Source: Apostichopus japonicus
Lineage: Eukaryota; Echinodermata; Holothuroidea; Aspidochirotida; Stichopodidae
NCBI RefSeq assembly: GCF_037975245.1
Contig: NC_092570.1
Coordinates: 6,429,001 to 6,493,000, forward strand
Direction: 5' to 3'
Length of the DNA: 64,000 nucleotides
The notes beneath the pieces are model-generated. The model was not told the DNA's origin. It saw only the letters and a program-made list of their open reading frames with translations, and made no database searches. The position numbers and the translations under genes were made by a program. Of the stretch, positions 11,701 through 23,167 are shown one piece after another (position 1 is the first letter of the stretch; each line of letters begins with the position of its first letter).

Positions 11701-13427
11701 CTAACATATGGGAGTGGTTGGCTTGAACGAGATCAGGGACATACCCCTTCCTTTGTTAAATCCTGTTATCCAGTACATCGGGTGAGGTAAGTGTCTACAT
11801 GGACTCTTAGGTCAAGGGGTAGGAAGGTCACGGAGCCTTTGCGAACAATTCCAAGTTTCTGATTTCGCATTGTGCATGCCAGGTAAACTTCATAGGAAGG
11901 GGAGGAGGCGGCGAGCAGGGAATGGAATTAGGTATGGCAAATCGAAGCTACAATTCGTTGCACGTATACACATATGTATGAAGAAGAAAGCAACCCTGCC
12001 CTTCATTCTTGGAAGTAGCCTGTAAGCCTGATTATGATATAATACAGTTGTCCTGTTTTCTACAAATAAAGAGGCGTGTGTGGTCATTTTCTCCCTCGCT
12101 GTCTATAGACACTTTAGACTACGTCACATCTTTCGTTCTCGGGAACCAAGCTTTACTCGTTGATACATGGAAAAAAATCAGCAGCTATGGCGGGGCTGTG
12201 GCGTATGTAACTACCGGAAGAAAAGACTGCACACCTGGTTCTGTGGCTATCGTTAGAGAGGAAGGCTATGAAGAAGGTGGGTTCTGCACCACTTTTAGTT
12301 TTTCGAGAGAAAAAAAGAAAGAAATATTAATCATCCAAGGAAACAGGATCAAACGTCGGTTGTTGTTTGGTTTTCTAACAGCAAACCATTCTGGTGAACG
12401 AGTTTTATTAACAACTACTGTACGGAGTGCCAATTGTTTCAAAACATAACATTTCGATTTCAGTTTCGACATGTCGATTTCAGTTTGGACAATTCGATTT
12501 CAGTTTTGAAAAAAAATTGGCACTCCGTAGTACTGTATTATGGACACAGGTTTGGAGTTACGAGAGGAAAATCAATATGAAGTTTACTAAAAAATATTAT
12601 AACATGTGCATGTTTAGTCAAATCAAATTAGGGAGTGAATAAAACTCTCATCTCTTGTTTCCTGAAAGTTTACTGCATTACGAAGGACGATACTAAACTG
12701 TCTCCAATCACTTTCTGCGTCTAACTAAATGATGGGAAACGTTTTTGCCCTGTTCCTCTACTTCACTTTTAATGGGTTAGATATATTTACCTTAGCCTTC
12801 CTTCTACGTTCCAAGTCACGCGGTTGAGGGAAAGGAGAATGTACACATGTTAATGGAGACAGGTATGAGAGGAACGAAGTTCAATCTACTATACACTGGT
12901 ACTGTATTTCTCAGGCTACCGCTCTACTACTGTTACTGTAATCTACTATACTCTGTTACTGTTATATAAATCATTCGTGATAATAATATGTAAGCAACGC
13001 AAACAAGTTGAATGAAGTTCATGATTTTTTTCAAATTTCTCTAACAGGGTTTTCCACAATTTATGTAACAGCCATGAATTTTACCGACTCTGTCAGTGAT
13101 CCAGACTATTGGTTTGTACCTCCAGCGTCATGCTCTAATGCGTCTCAACAGGTAATTCATCTTATGAAAGTTGGAGCAAATATCAAATTAGTATTCCCCA
13201 CCGCACCCCCCCCCCCAAAAAAAAAAAACTTTAATGAGAGCCGTCACTTGTCAAAGTAAGCCTAATATCGTGTAAACAGGTTTGAAAATAAAGGGTTTTT
13301 GTTTATTTTATTGGAGTATTAATATTTGAAATTTTTTGTTTTCTTCTCGTCTCAATAGGTACCAAAACCATTTCTCAAACGACTTAATGTCTTGAAACGG
13401 CTGCGGGCAGCTACCTTCTTCCTGTAA
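8715..13427 (+). CDS. Ependymin-related secreted protein, copy 2 (six exons, 226 aa)
   Basis: Exons: 8715-8841, 9442-9575, 11188-11266, 12109-12276, 13048-13151, 13359-13427, identical in length and phase to copy 1, with no stop or frameshift. The second codon is AAA (MKSQ...). Exon 2 is the most altered: the segment after the FGCD motif reads AENGFDRYK instead of DYDSYRIK. Exon 3 has STCYEQPARPAPLRC and exon 4 has DTWKKISSYGGAVAY. All eight mature cysteines, both glycosylation sequons (NFT, NAS), the DPDYWFVPPASC ending and the basic tail are kept. It is likely a functional paralogue. Intron 1 is much shorter (600 bp) because most of the minisatellite is missing. The exon 5 donor is GTAATT, slightly weaker than GTAAGT in the other copies. 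Confidence 0.85.
9281..9380 (+). repeat. Contracted 23-bp minisatellite in intron 1 of copy 2
   Basis: Only about four units of the GGGCCTACAGGACACAG-type repeat remain. The remaining units match the last units of copy 3, consistent with a single deletion from an array like that of copy 3. Confidence 0.85.
10000..10400. repeat. Unclassified insertion in intron 2 of copy 2
   Basis: A ~350-bp segment starting near TTCTTGCTCTCTGTGGTGAC is related to 25,150-25,540 in copy 4 and missing from copies 1 and 3. It contains GGGTCAGGGTCAA, a CCCGGGACATTTCTCCC block and a stretch rich in TTGAAATAAT. The exact ends and class are not clear to me; it may be a retroelement fragment. Confidence 0.5.
12421..12529. 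mobile_element. Minimal foldback-like element in intron 4 of copy 2 (109 bp)
   Basis: The inverted ends TACGGAGTGCCAATTGTTTC and the matching right end enclose only three or four ~20-bp repeats, all of one polarity (GATTTCAGTTT type). The site is the same as in copies 1 and 4: the left flank ends CTACTG and the right flank begins GTACTG. This is an internally deleted version of the longer elements. Confidence 0.75.
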
Positions 13428-13518
13428 AAGACAACGAATTCTCATATCAACTTTGATTCGTTGAATCATTTATATCGTACCTATTTTAGAGCGCAAAAAG
13501 AAAAAGAAAAAAAAAGAG

Positions 13519-13524
13519 ATTAAA
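13519..13524 (+). promoter_or_regulatory. Poly(A) signal variant ATTAAA, EPDR copy 2
   Basis: ATTAAA is at the position matching that of copy 1, 92 bp after the stop codon. Confidence 0.45.
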
Positions 13525-15959
13525 GTAAAGTAAAGTTTCATTATTTTAGTTTTCTTACCGCTAACCTTATGTGTATTTTCATATTTTTAGAAACATTTGA
13601 GAATTTCCCAGATAATTTTCTCGAAAACTTTTTTTTTGTATACGGTTTTTTTTTTAAAGTAGAAGAACGTAATCGATTTTGCACAACATCCCTTACCGCT
13701 CCCTCCTGATCATCAACCTTTCTGGGGAATAGTCCCATATAAAATTAATTGTCTCTTTGAAAGTAATAGTGTCGTGTTTCTTATCTGGGCGTAAACAAAC
13801 ATGTCCAGGGCTCTCGATATTAAATTACGTTGAAAGTAAGTCTTTAAATAATAATTTACTTTGATTCCTGGGGATATGTTTTCATTTTCACATTACTTTC
13901 GATTTCTATTAAAGTCATGTACTCCATTATCAATGGCTTACTCTTTCGATATACAATTTTTGCTTTTTACTTTTGGTTTCTATAGTCTTACTCGTGACTT
14001 TTAACCAACAGCCTTTCTTTGTGTGACAACCAGATGAATGATATCTATCAAAAAACTATTGCCTACTTCGCTCATGCCAAGTTTACTGTATAATTCCGCT
14101 GATTTGGTCAGATAAGAAAGTGTGATTGAAAAAAGATTACAATCTGACATTTCTTTCGATATCTTAAATGTATTGTCTTTCTTATATTTATGGCCTACAC
14201 TTTTCATATATTCGTTTTTCCATTTCCGGTTTCCTTATAATCTTACTCGTGATTTAAACCTATATCCTTTCTGTGTGTGAGTTCAGACACGAATGATAGT
14301 TTTCCAAATTCAGATGATTCAAATAAATCTCTGATGAATCGTGTTCAACGTTGTATAACATCATGAATCTAAACTATAGCGTTCATTATGACACATTCTC
14401 ACTAGAACTGAGAAGCAAAATATCCCTCAAGAATGCTCCCAAAAACAACACTCATCTAGGTATAGATCTTATACGTTATAGGAGTGAACACGTACAGAAA
14501 AGGTCATGTAAACGCAACGTAACTTATAGATCCTGGTAGTTTTCGGCCTAAAAGTGACCAAATACTAAAGTTCAGAATAAAACTTTCCGAGGTTACGAAA
14601 TCTTCCGTCTCTTCTTTTATTTTATTTTAATGTTTTTGAATCGTATTGTATTTAAGGTCCAGAAAATAAAATACCCATGCATACACGACTTTCAACCACT
14701 GTTTTTTTTTTACATAGAAGCCTCTTTCGGCTGGTAGCTTACATCAATTTGAAGATCAACAGTTCACCCAAAAGCGTCAACGTACACTATTATGTTTACG
14801 TAGAGTCTTAACGTTATGGAATGAAGTGCCTCATTAATTTTCCGGATTATAAGACATCCTTCAAACTAAAAATACACAGAATTGTGAGCCATTTCTAATG
14901 GTATACGTGGGCGGAATGGAAAACGAAACGGAATCATTATGCATGTGTCTATTAAAAAACAACTTAGTTTCACGAAACAATTTCTTACTGCTCGATTTGT
15001 AATGCTGTGACGTAACATTGCCATCTACAGGAAAGCATACTCCGCACGTATAACGACGTTTTCAAAGTTCCAAGAAATTGAAATGCGGCTTTTAACTGAA
15101 CAAATATACAACTCATATGAAGTAACCGAAGTTTTCATCGATGATCAGTATTAGATTACAGCAAGACTGCGTCTGTCCTTTGGCATTTCACTGGTAGTGG
15201 CACAGACGGGCGATAACACATGGCTTGCCTAACCCAGATACAAGTTTACTAGTACTAACTGATACATATTATAACTACAAAGTTATCATTTTATAAAAGC
15301 TATAGTAAAAACTAGGACTAGCCTAGGCTATATAGCCTAGGCTAGTCCTAGTTTCAATTGATATGATAGGAAAGTAGAATTAAAATCAAGTAATAGTGAT
15401 AACAAACTTTTATTGGTTTTATCTGTTGGGACTGAGATGAAAATCTGCTCTTGCTGTGTACCTATATATGCCCATCTACATATTAAGACACTGCTAATTA
15501 AGAAGCCTAACATAGACCACGACAAAAGTCATTGTACCTTCCAAGATAATCAAATGACGATGAAGATTAAATGTTTGTGGCATATGTAAATGCAACCCGC
15601 TTGAGTTTTGTAGCCTTTGTTAAGGACCATCGGCCAATTTTTCTTTGCCAAATGCGCTGGTCGATCCTTACTTTACATCACACCATGAGCGATTCGTTCC
15701 TGTGATTGCGTCGGCCTCTACGCCTTGGACAAGCGTTGTAATGTAAACACACATGAATAAACAAACCTAGCATGGTGAATGACTTAACGTAAGAAAACCG
15801 ATGCCAAATGAGAAAGGATTTACATTAATATGAAATGTAAGAGTAGACAATTCAATAAAAAGTTACTTTCGCTTTCGCTTCCTTTTCTTTTCTATTGTCT
15901 TATGTTTTTGGTTGGGGAGAAGTGAAGAAAATCCCCCATCCATATTACAAAACAAACTT
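13525..15959. other. Spacer between EPDR copies 2 and 3 (long type)
   Basis: Array spacer without recognisable genes. It includes the block from about 14,700 to 15,490 that is absent upstream of copies 1 and 2. A 46-bp perfect palindrome sits inside it (listed separately). Confidence 0.6.
15309..15354. repeat. 46-bp perfect palindrome
   Basis: The sequence from AAACTAGGACTAGCCTAGG to its exact reverse complement reads the same on both strands with no spacer, centred on TATA. The matching spacer after copy 4 (about 32,655) keeps only one arm (AGCCTAGGCTATAT), and the spacer upstream of copy 4 has lost the region. Confidence 0.9.
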
Positions 15960-15973
15960 TATATATATATATA
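15960..15973 (+). promoter_or_regulatory. TATA box of EPDR copy 3
   Basis: An expanded (TA)7 run lies 124 bp before the ATG. The extra distance comes from a longer CAT trinucleotide run in the 5' UTR. Confidence 0.6.
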
Positions 15974-16083
15974 CATCAAAGTAGCACTCAATATCACATT
16001 TCATCATCATCATCATCATCAAATCCACCAGCTGAATCGTGCAGCAGTGTTATCTAATTTGATCGACTTGGGGTGAATACGGA

Positions 16084-19000
16084 ATGATATCGCAAAGCAT
16101 GAAGTGTTTCTTGACTATCGTGTTGTTATATGTGGTCCAAGCAGCCTATGCTACCAAGGCAACACCTGATCGATGCTGCATCCAAGCTGAACAGTTTCAG
16201 ACTAGCTTTGGTGAGTTTTAATCTATATCTTGTCAAAATAGATAAAAATCCGAATCAATATATTGACCTATCACAAAGTTATAGCAACGGTATAGATAAC
16301 CTAGTCTAGTACTTTACATGTACGGATCGGGCGGAAGCTGTTGCTGTCATTAACTGTTGAGACAATAATTTATGGTTGCTGGTGCATTAATGGATCAAGC
16401 TGGAAAACCAAGATTTTAAAACTAATATTACTGAATGATTCATAGCGCACGATAGATAATCTATCAATGACCAATGGCAAATAAACGATCATTGTGATAA
16501 TGTGATAATCTGCCCAGTATGAAAAGAGAAACTTGCATATTCATGAAAAATTTACAATATCTTTCAAATACTTCATGAATTATGTCGACAGGCTATAGTC
16601 GTTCTCGATTCCAGTGGTAAATAAATCATTGAGATGAACGACAATGCCACCAATTGCTCCGCAGTGGCATTCGAAAAACGTCAAAACACAAAACAAACCT
16701 TTACATCACGTGATCAGATTCGGCTTCTACAGGGCACAGTATAATGGGCCCACAGGACACAATATACTGGGCCCAGAGGACTCAGGATACTGGTTTTGCA
16801 GGACTATTATAATGGGCCTGCATGACTCAGTATACAGAGCCTGCAGGACACTGTATACTGGACCTACCGGACACATTTTTAGCTTAGGACACAGTATACT
16901 GGGCCTACAGGACACATTATGATGGGCCTACATGACACAGTATACTGGGCATATAGGACACTGTGTACAGCGCCTACAGGGAACAGTATAATTGGCCTAC
17001 AGGACACAGTAAACTGGGCCTGCAGGATACAGCATACTGGGCCTACATGACACAGTTCACTTAGCCTGCAGGGCGCAGATTGCTGGGCCTACGGACCCTG
17101 CTGGCCGTGAATCATGCAGCCATGGTCAGACACATGTGTATGCTTAAATTTTTCTTTCAGGTGTATTAGAAACATCATATGATCAGTACGAAGAAGGACT
17201 TCTTACTTGCGCCTTTGATTTCAAGAGTAACCAGTTTGGGTGTGATGTGGACTATGGCTCTTACCGATACAAAACATATCTGCTGGTAGATAAGGTAAGG
17301 AAAAACGTGTTATTGGATAGACCAGAAAAATTTCATTCAACGAATATTGAAGAAACTTGCTGGTAGACTCCATGTCCTCGGATTCGTATCTGTTTGCTTG
17401 TTTACGTTTGAGCTATTTTCTTGTTTCACCATGAAGGTTTTAAGTAGCTCAAATACGTTTACTTTGATCCGGTTAATAAGTCATGCCTAAAACATAAAAC
17501 ATCGCTATTTTAACATAGACATTGTCAGAAGGGCTTTGAACATTCTCAACCTAATTGCACAAGACATGTAACCACATACGTTTTTTCTTAACATTGCTAC
17601 AGTTTTGTGTAAGTGCTTGCTTTTTTTACAGTTCGCAATTCCTAAAAATCTGTAACTTTAATCGAGCGACATGTTGTTTGTATTCAAGGGCGTAGGAACC
17701 GGGGGGGCTGGGGGGCGCCAGCCCCCCCGGTGAAAAATGTGGAGGGGCGGAAGTATCATTCCGCCCCCCCCCCCGCTTCGCAAGTCAGAAAACCCCTTTT
17801 TCATTTCCAAATGAGAAAAAAATCTCATTTGGAGCACCAAATTGCATCTAAGGCCAGGTGAAAATGCAAAATTATATACAAAATGGAGTGGGTGGGTTGA
17901 AGTGTGCTATATTGCACCAAATTGCATCTGAGGCCACCTGGAAATGCAAAAAAAATCCAAAGGGGAGGGGGACACCCCCTCCTCTTAGACCCCTCCCCCA
18001 GGCCGGCCATCAGTCTTCAGCCCCCCCCCCCACTCAAAAGTACCTTCCTACGCCACTGTTTGTATTTCTTTCTTCGGATTATTTTGATCGATATATCAGA
18101 AATTGCTATCAATATCACCTACCATTGCAGCGATATCTATACATTTTCTCCAATTAACTAAAATTTTGAATACATAAAACGTGATCGATGCTTTCCTAAA
18201 CTAGACTCTCTTGAATTGAAATTTATTAATTTAAGAACAACCTTTGTCTTACTTCGGTTCTCATGTTTCCCACTGCAAATGGATAAATATTCAGACATGT
18301 TTTAACGTCTGGAAAAATTCGAATTCGAACTAAGTTATCTGCAAACCAAACTAGAGAAATATTCTGAACAGAATCCATGCACTCTTCTGTACAGAGTCGG
18401 CAGAAAAGTTCAGTCGCCTAGGAAGGGGGGGGGTGGGAGTACACGTCGGTGGGCACTGAAACTTGCGACTTTGCATTGAGGCAGCAAACCTCAAAGTCAC
18501 CTCAAACGTCCGGACTATACGGAACCTTGGTAAATTCTGTATCTCTACTCATTTTTGATGTATTTTCATAATTTTATATATAATTTCCAACAAAATACAT
18601 TTTCTAAGTAGTTTTGCTCATTTCTCCGTTTGTGAACGATTTGGCACCTCTCCATAACAAAAAGTGGCCAAAGGGTTTTCATTATCGCATGAGGCATTTA
18701 TAATTTATGGAAAGGGACACGTTTGAGCTTATTCACAATACACATGAAAACTTCTAACATCCCCCATCCCCACCAAATCGGCTCGGCCGACCATGGTTCT
18801 GTCTAATCTTGCCTGTACAGTCTCCGCCTTGTTTCTATTGCATAACCAGGACGTTGAGTACATCGTTGAGGAGGATTCAACGTGCTATGAACAGTGGGCC
18901 GATCCAGCTCCTCTCCGATGTGTTCCAGGTAGGAATATTAATAATCTAGAAAGATGGTCCGAAAACTTTGAGATGCGGAAGTTTTCCAGACGTCCGAAAT

Positions 19001-20971
19001 TTATCTATAGTTTTCGGCGGTCGTCGACTATTATTTGAGTTTTCTAAGAAAACATATATAGATCTAGAAATAGCTACATTCGAAAGTATAAAATGTAAAA
19101 CAACAAATTTTAGCAAAACAAACCCTATTACTTGGTCGTACGATTCTTGTGTTGTATACGGTTCATTGGTACGTTCATTCGTTGTTTTCATACAGTTCGT
19201 GGTATAAAGTTCCTACACGTGGTACATCAGTGCAGTGCATTATTATCGAGGAACGGATGCACACCCCTTCTTTTTCAACTCAACCCCACACATTATAGCT
19301 AAATATGCCACAGAGTGCAAAATTTCACGTTTTGGTATTGTATCCTTTTCGTGGGGGCTATGGGTGGGGACCATAACATGGGCGCTTGAACAAACTCAGG
19401 GCCATACCCTGTGCCCTGTTCAATCTTTTGTTAAATCCTGTCCTTTGTTAAACCTGGAGCCTCCGTGAACACTTCCAAGTTGATAAATACCGACATACCA
19501 AGTTTCTGATTCCGTGTTGTGCATGCCAGGCAAACTTCATAGGGGGGGGGGGAGGCGGCGGCGTAGAGTCCTTGGCGTTTCAACGCAGTGACCCTACCTA
19601 AAAGAAGTATTATAAATCGAAACCACGGTTCGTTCCACATATGAAGAAGAAACAGTCATGCCATTCATTCTTGAAATTTAGTTTATAAGCCTGTCTCTAA
19701 CATAATACAAGTGTTCCGTTTTCTAAAAAGAAAGAGGCGTCGTGTATGTGGTCATTTTCTACCTCACTATATAGACACTGCAAAGTACGTCACATCTTTC
19801 GTTCTCGGGAACCAAGCGTTACTCGTTGATGCATGGCAAATCGCCAGCTATTTCGGACCTGTGACGTATGCAACTACCGGAAGAAAAGACTGCACACCTG
19901 GATCTGTGGCTACCATTACAAAAGAGGGTTACTATGAAGGAGGTGGGTTCTGTTGCACATTTAGTTTATTCGAGAAAAAAAGAAAGATTAATCATACAAG
20001 AAAACAGGATCAGACGTCAGGTTATTGTTTGATTTTCTAACAGCAAACCATTCTGCTGAACAAGTTTTATTAACAACTACTGTATTATGGACATACAGGT
20101 TTGTAGGAAAAACAATGTAACTTTTTATAAAACAATTATAACATGTGCATGTATAGTCTTCATCATATCAAATTAGAGAGAGAATAAAACTCTCATCTCT
20201 TGTTTCCTGAAAGTTTACTGCATTCGGGATTTTACGAACGACGATACTAACCTGTCTCCAATCACTTTCTGCGTCTAACTAAATTATGGGAAACGCTTTT
20301 GCACTGTTCCCTCTATTTTACTTTTACTGGTCTAGATCTATCTACCTTAGCCTGGCTTCTACATTCCCAGTCACGTGGTTGAGGGAAATGAGAATGCACA
20401 CATGTTAATGGAGACAGGTATGAGACGAACGAAGTTCAATCAACTATACACTGTTACTGTATTACTGTACCGCTCTACTACTGTTACTGTAATCTACTAT
20501 ACTTCTGTTACTGTTATATAAATCATTCGTGATAATAATATTAAGCAACGCAAACAAGTTGAATGAAGTTCATGATTTTTTTCAAATTTCTCTAACAGAG
20601 TTTTCCACACTTTATGGAACAGCCATGAATTTTACCGACTCTGTCAGTGATCCAGACTATTGGTTTGTACCTCCAGCGTCATGCTCTAATGCGACTCAAC
20701 AGGTAAGTCATCTTATGAAAGTTGGAGCAAATATCAAATTAGTATTCCCCACACCCCCCCCAAAAAAATATCTGTTATTAAAGTCGTCACTTGTCAAAGT
20801 CAGCCTAATATCGTGTAAAGAGGGCTTGTAAATAAAGGGGTTTTGTTTATTTTATTGAAGTATTTATATTTGAAATGTTTTGTTCTCTTTTCGTCTCTAT
20901 AGGTACCAAAACCATTTCTCAAACGACTTAATGTCTTGAAACGGCTGCGGGCAGCTACCTTCTTCCTGTAA
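16084..20971 (+). CDS. Ependymin-related secreted protein, copy 3 (six exons, 226 aa)
   Basis: Exons: 16084-16210, 17161-17294, 18850-18928, 19775-19942, 20599-20702, 20903-20971, all the same length and phase as copy 1, intact. The signal peptide is MISQSMKCFLTIVLLYVVQ followed by AAYA. Differences cluster in exon 3 (VEEDSTCYEQWADPAPLRC) and exon 4 (DTAKYVTSF..., DAWQIASYFGPVTYATTGRKDC). The codon split between exons 4 and 5 gives Glu (GAG) instead of Gly because exon 5 begins AG. The exon 4 acceptor is ACTATATAG rather than TGTCTATAG. All eight cysteines, both sequons, DPDYWFVPPASC and the basic tail are kept. It is likely functional. This is the only copy without the foldback-like element in intron 4. 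Confidence 0.85.
16729..17097 (+). repeat. 23-bp minisatellite in intron 1 of copy 3
   Basis: About 16 imperfect units of the GGGCCTACAGGACACAG-type repeat, ending about 60 bp before the exon 2 acceptor as in the other copies. Confidence 0.9.
17685..18058. mobile_element. hAT-like MITE in intron 2 of copy 3 (374 bp)
   Basis: The left end CAAGGGCGTAGGAA and the right end TTCCTACGCCACTG are inverted (one or two mismatches). The element is flanked by a perfect 8-bp duplication TTTGTATT (17677-17684 and 18059-18066), the length typical of hAT transposases. The inside is rich in C and G runs and has a partly repeated GCACCAAATTGCATCT motif. It is not coding. Only copy 3 has it, so it inserted after the units separated or was lost elsewhere. 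Confidence 0.88.
20042..20110. other. Empty site for the foldback-like element in copy 3
   Basis: Here the flank TTATTAACAACTACTG runs directly into TATTATGGACA, where copy 2 has a 109-bp element and copies 1 and 4 have long ones. One CTACTG target is present and no element remnant is visible. Confidence 0.75.
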
Positions 20972-21067
20972 AAGACAACGAATTCTCATATCAACTTTGA
21001 TTCGTTGAATCATTTATATCGTAGATATTTTAGAGCGCAAAAAGAAAAAGAAAAAAAGTAAAATTAA

Positions 21068-21073
21068 AATAAA
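21068..21073 (+). promoter_or_regulatory. Poly(A) signal AATAAA, EPDR copy 3
   Basis: Canonical AATAAA 97 bp after the stop codon, at the place where copies 1 and 2 have ATTAAA. Confidence 0.5.
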
Positions 21074-23052
21074 GTTAACTTTGAATATTGTAGTTTTTCT
21101 TCCCGCTAACCGTTGGTGTATTTTCATGTTTTTAGAAACATTTGATGATTTCACTTTCCAGTTTTGACATTCATTTTACAGATAACTCGAATACTTTTTT
21201 ATATACTTTTTTTAATAGAAGAACGTAATCGATTTTGCACAAAATACCTTTCGGGGGGGGGGGAATCCTGAATAGTCCCATAAAAAATTAATTGTCTCTT
21301 TGAAAATAATAGTGTAACTAATCCCGTCCTTATCTGGGCATGTCCAGGGCTCTCGATATTAAATTACGTTGCGAATGATTCAAAGTAAGTCTTTAAATAA
21401 TAATTTACTTTGATTCCTGACGATATGTTTTCATTTTCACATTACTTTCGATTTCTATTAAAGTAATGTATTCCTTTATCAATGGCTTACTCTTTCGATA
21501 TACACGTTTTGCTTTTTTCTTTTGGTTTCTATAGTCTTACTCGTGACTTTTAACCAACAACCTTTCTTTGTGTGACGACCAGATGAATGATGTCTATCCA
21601 AAAAATATTGCCTACTTCGCTCATGCCAAGTTTACTGTATAATTCCGCTGATTTGGTCGAATAAGAGAGTGTCTCTAATACAAAATGGATGTTTATGTGT
21701 TTTCGTTAATGCTTGTGATTGAAAAAGATTACAATCTGAAGTTTCTTTCGATATCTTAAATGTATTGTCTTTCTTATATATATGGCTTACACTTTTCATA
21801 TATTCGTTTTTCCTTTTCCGGTTTCCTTATCTTCTTAAACCTGCATCCTTTTTGTGTGTGAGTTCAGACACGAATGATAGTTTTCCAAATTCAGATGATT
21901 TAATTATGTCTCAAATGAATCGTGTTCAACGTTTTATAACATCATGAATCTAAACTATAGCGGTCATTATGACACATTCTCACTAGAACTGAGTGGCACA
22001 ATATCCCTCAAGAATGCTCCCCAAAACAACACTCATATAGGTATAGATCTTAGACGTATATTTGAGTGAACACGTACAGAAAATTTCATGTAAACGCAAC
22101 ATAACTTATAGATCCTGATGGTTTTCGGCCTAAGAGTTACCAAATACTAAAGTTCAGAATAAAACTTTCCGAGGTTACGAAATCTTCCGTCTCTTCTCTT
22201 CTGTAAGTTTATTTTAATGTTTTTTAATCGTATTTTTTAGTTAAGGTCCAGAAAATAAAATACCCATGCATACACGACTTTCAACCACTGGTTCTTTTTT
22301 TTTACATAGAAGCCTCTTCCGGCTGGTAGCTTACAACAATTTGGAGATCAACAGCTCACCCAAAAGCGTCAATCCTACACTGTTATGTTTACGTAGAGTC
22401 TTAACGTTAAAGCAATTAAGTGCAATTAATTTTCCGGATTGTAAGACATCCTTCAAACCAAAAATACACAGAATTAAAATCAAGTAATAGTGATAACAAA
22501 CTTTATTTGTTTTATCTGTTGGGACTGAGATGAAAGTCTGCTCTTGCTGTGTACCTATATATGCCCAGCTACATATTAAGACACTGTTAATTAAGAAGCC
22601 CAACATAGAGCACGACAAAGTCCTTGTACCTTCCAAGATAATCAAATGACGATGAAGATTAAATGTTTGTGGTATATGTAAATGCAACCCGCTTGAGTTT
22701 TGTAGCCTTTGTTAAGGACCATCGGCCAATTTTTCTTTGCCAAATGCGCTGGTCGATCCTTACTTTACATCACACCATGAGCGATTCGTTCCTGTGATTG
22801 CGTCGGCCTCTACGCCTTGGACAAGCGTTGTAATGTAAACACACATGAATAAACAAACCTAGCATGGTGAATGACTTAACGTAAGAAAACCGATGCCAAA
22901 TGAGAAAGGATTTACATTAATATGAAACGTAAGAGTAGACAATTCAATGAAAAGTTACTTTCGCTTTCGTTTCCTTTTCTTTTCTATTGTCTTATGTTTT
23001 TGGTTGGGGGAGAAGTGAAGAAAATCCCCCATCCATATTACAAAACAAACTT
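21074..23052. other. Spacer between EPDR copies 3 and 4 (long type, with a deletion)
   Basis: Array spacer with no recognisable gene. Compared with the spacer upstream of copy 3 it lacks about 550 bp: near 22,470 the sequence joins AATACACAGAATT directly to AAAATCAAGTAATAG, removing the palindrome region. Confidence 0.55.
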
Positions 23053-23066
23053 TATATATATATATA
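23053..23066 (+). promoter_or_regulatory. TATA box of EPDR copy 4
   Basis: A (TA)7 run lies 115 bp before the ATG, in the same context as the other copies. Confidence 0.6.
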
Positions 23067-23167
23067 CATCAAAGTAGCACTCAATATCACATTTCATCAT
23101 CATCAAACCCACCAGCTGAATCGTGCAGCAGTGTTATCTAATTTGATCGACTTGGGGTGAATACGGA

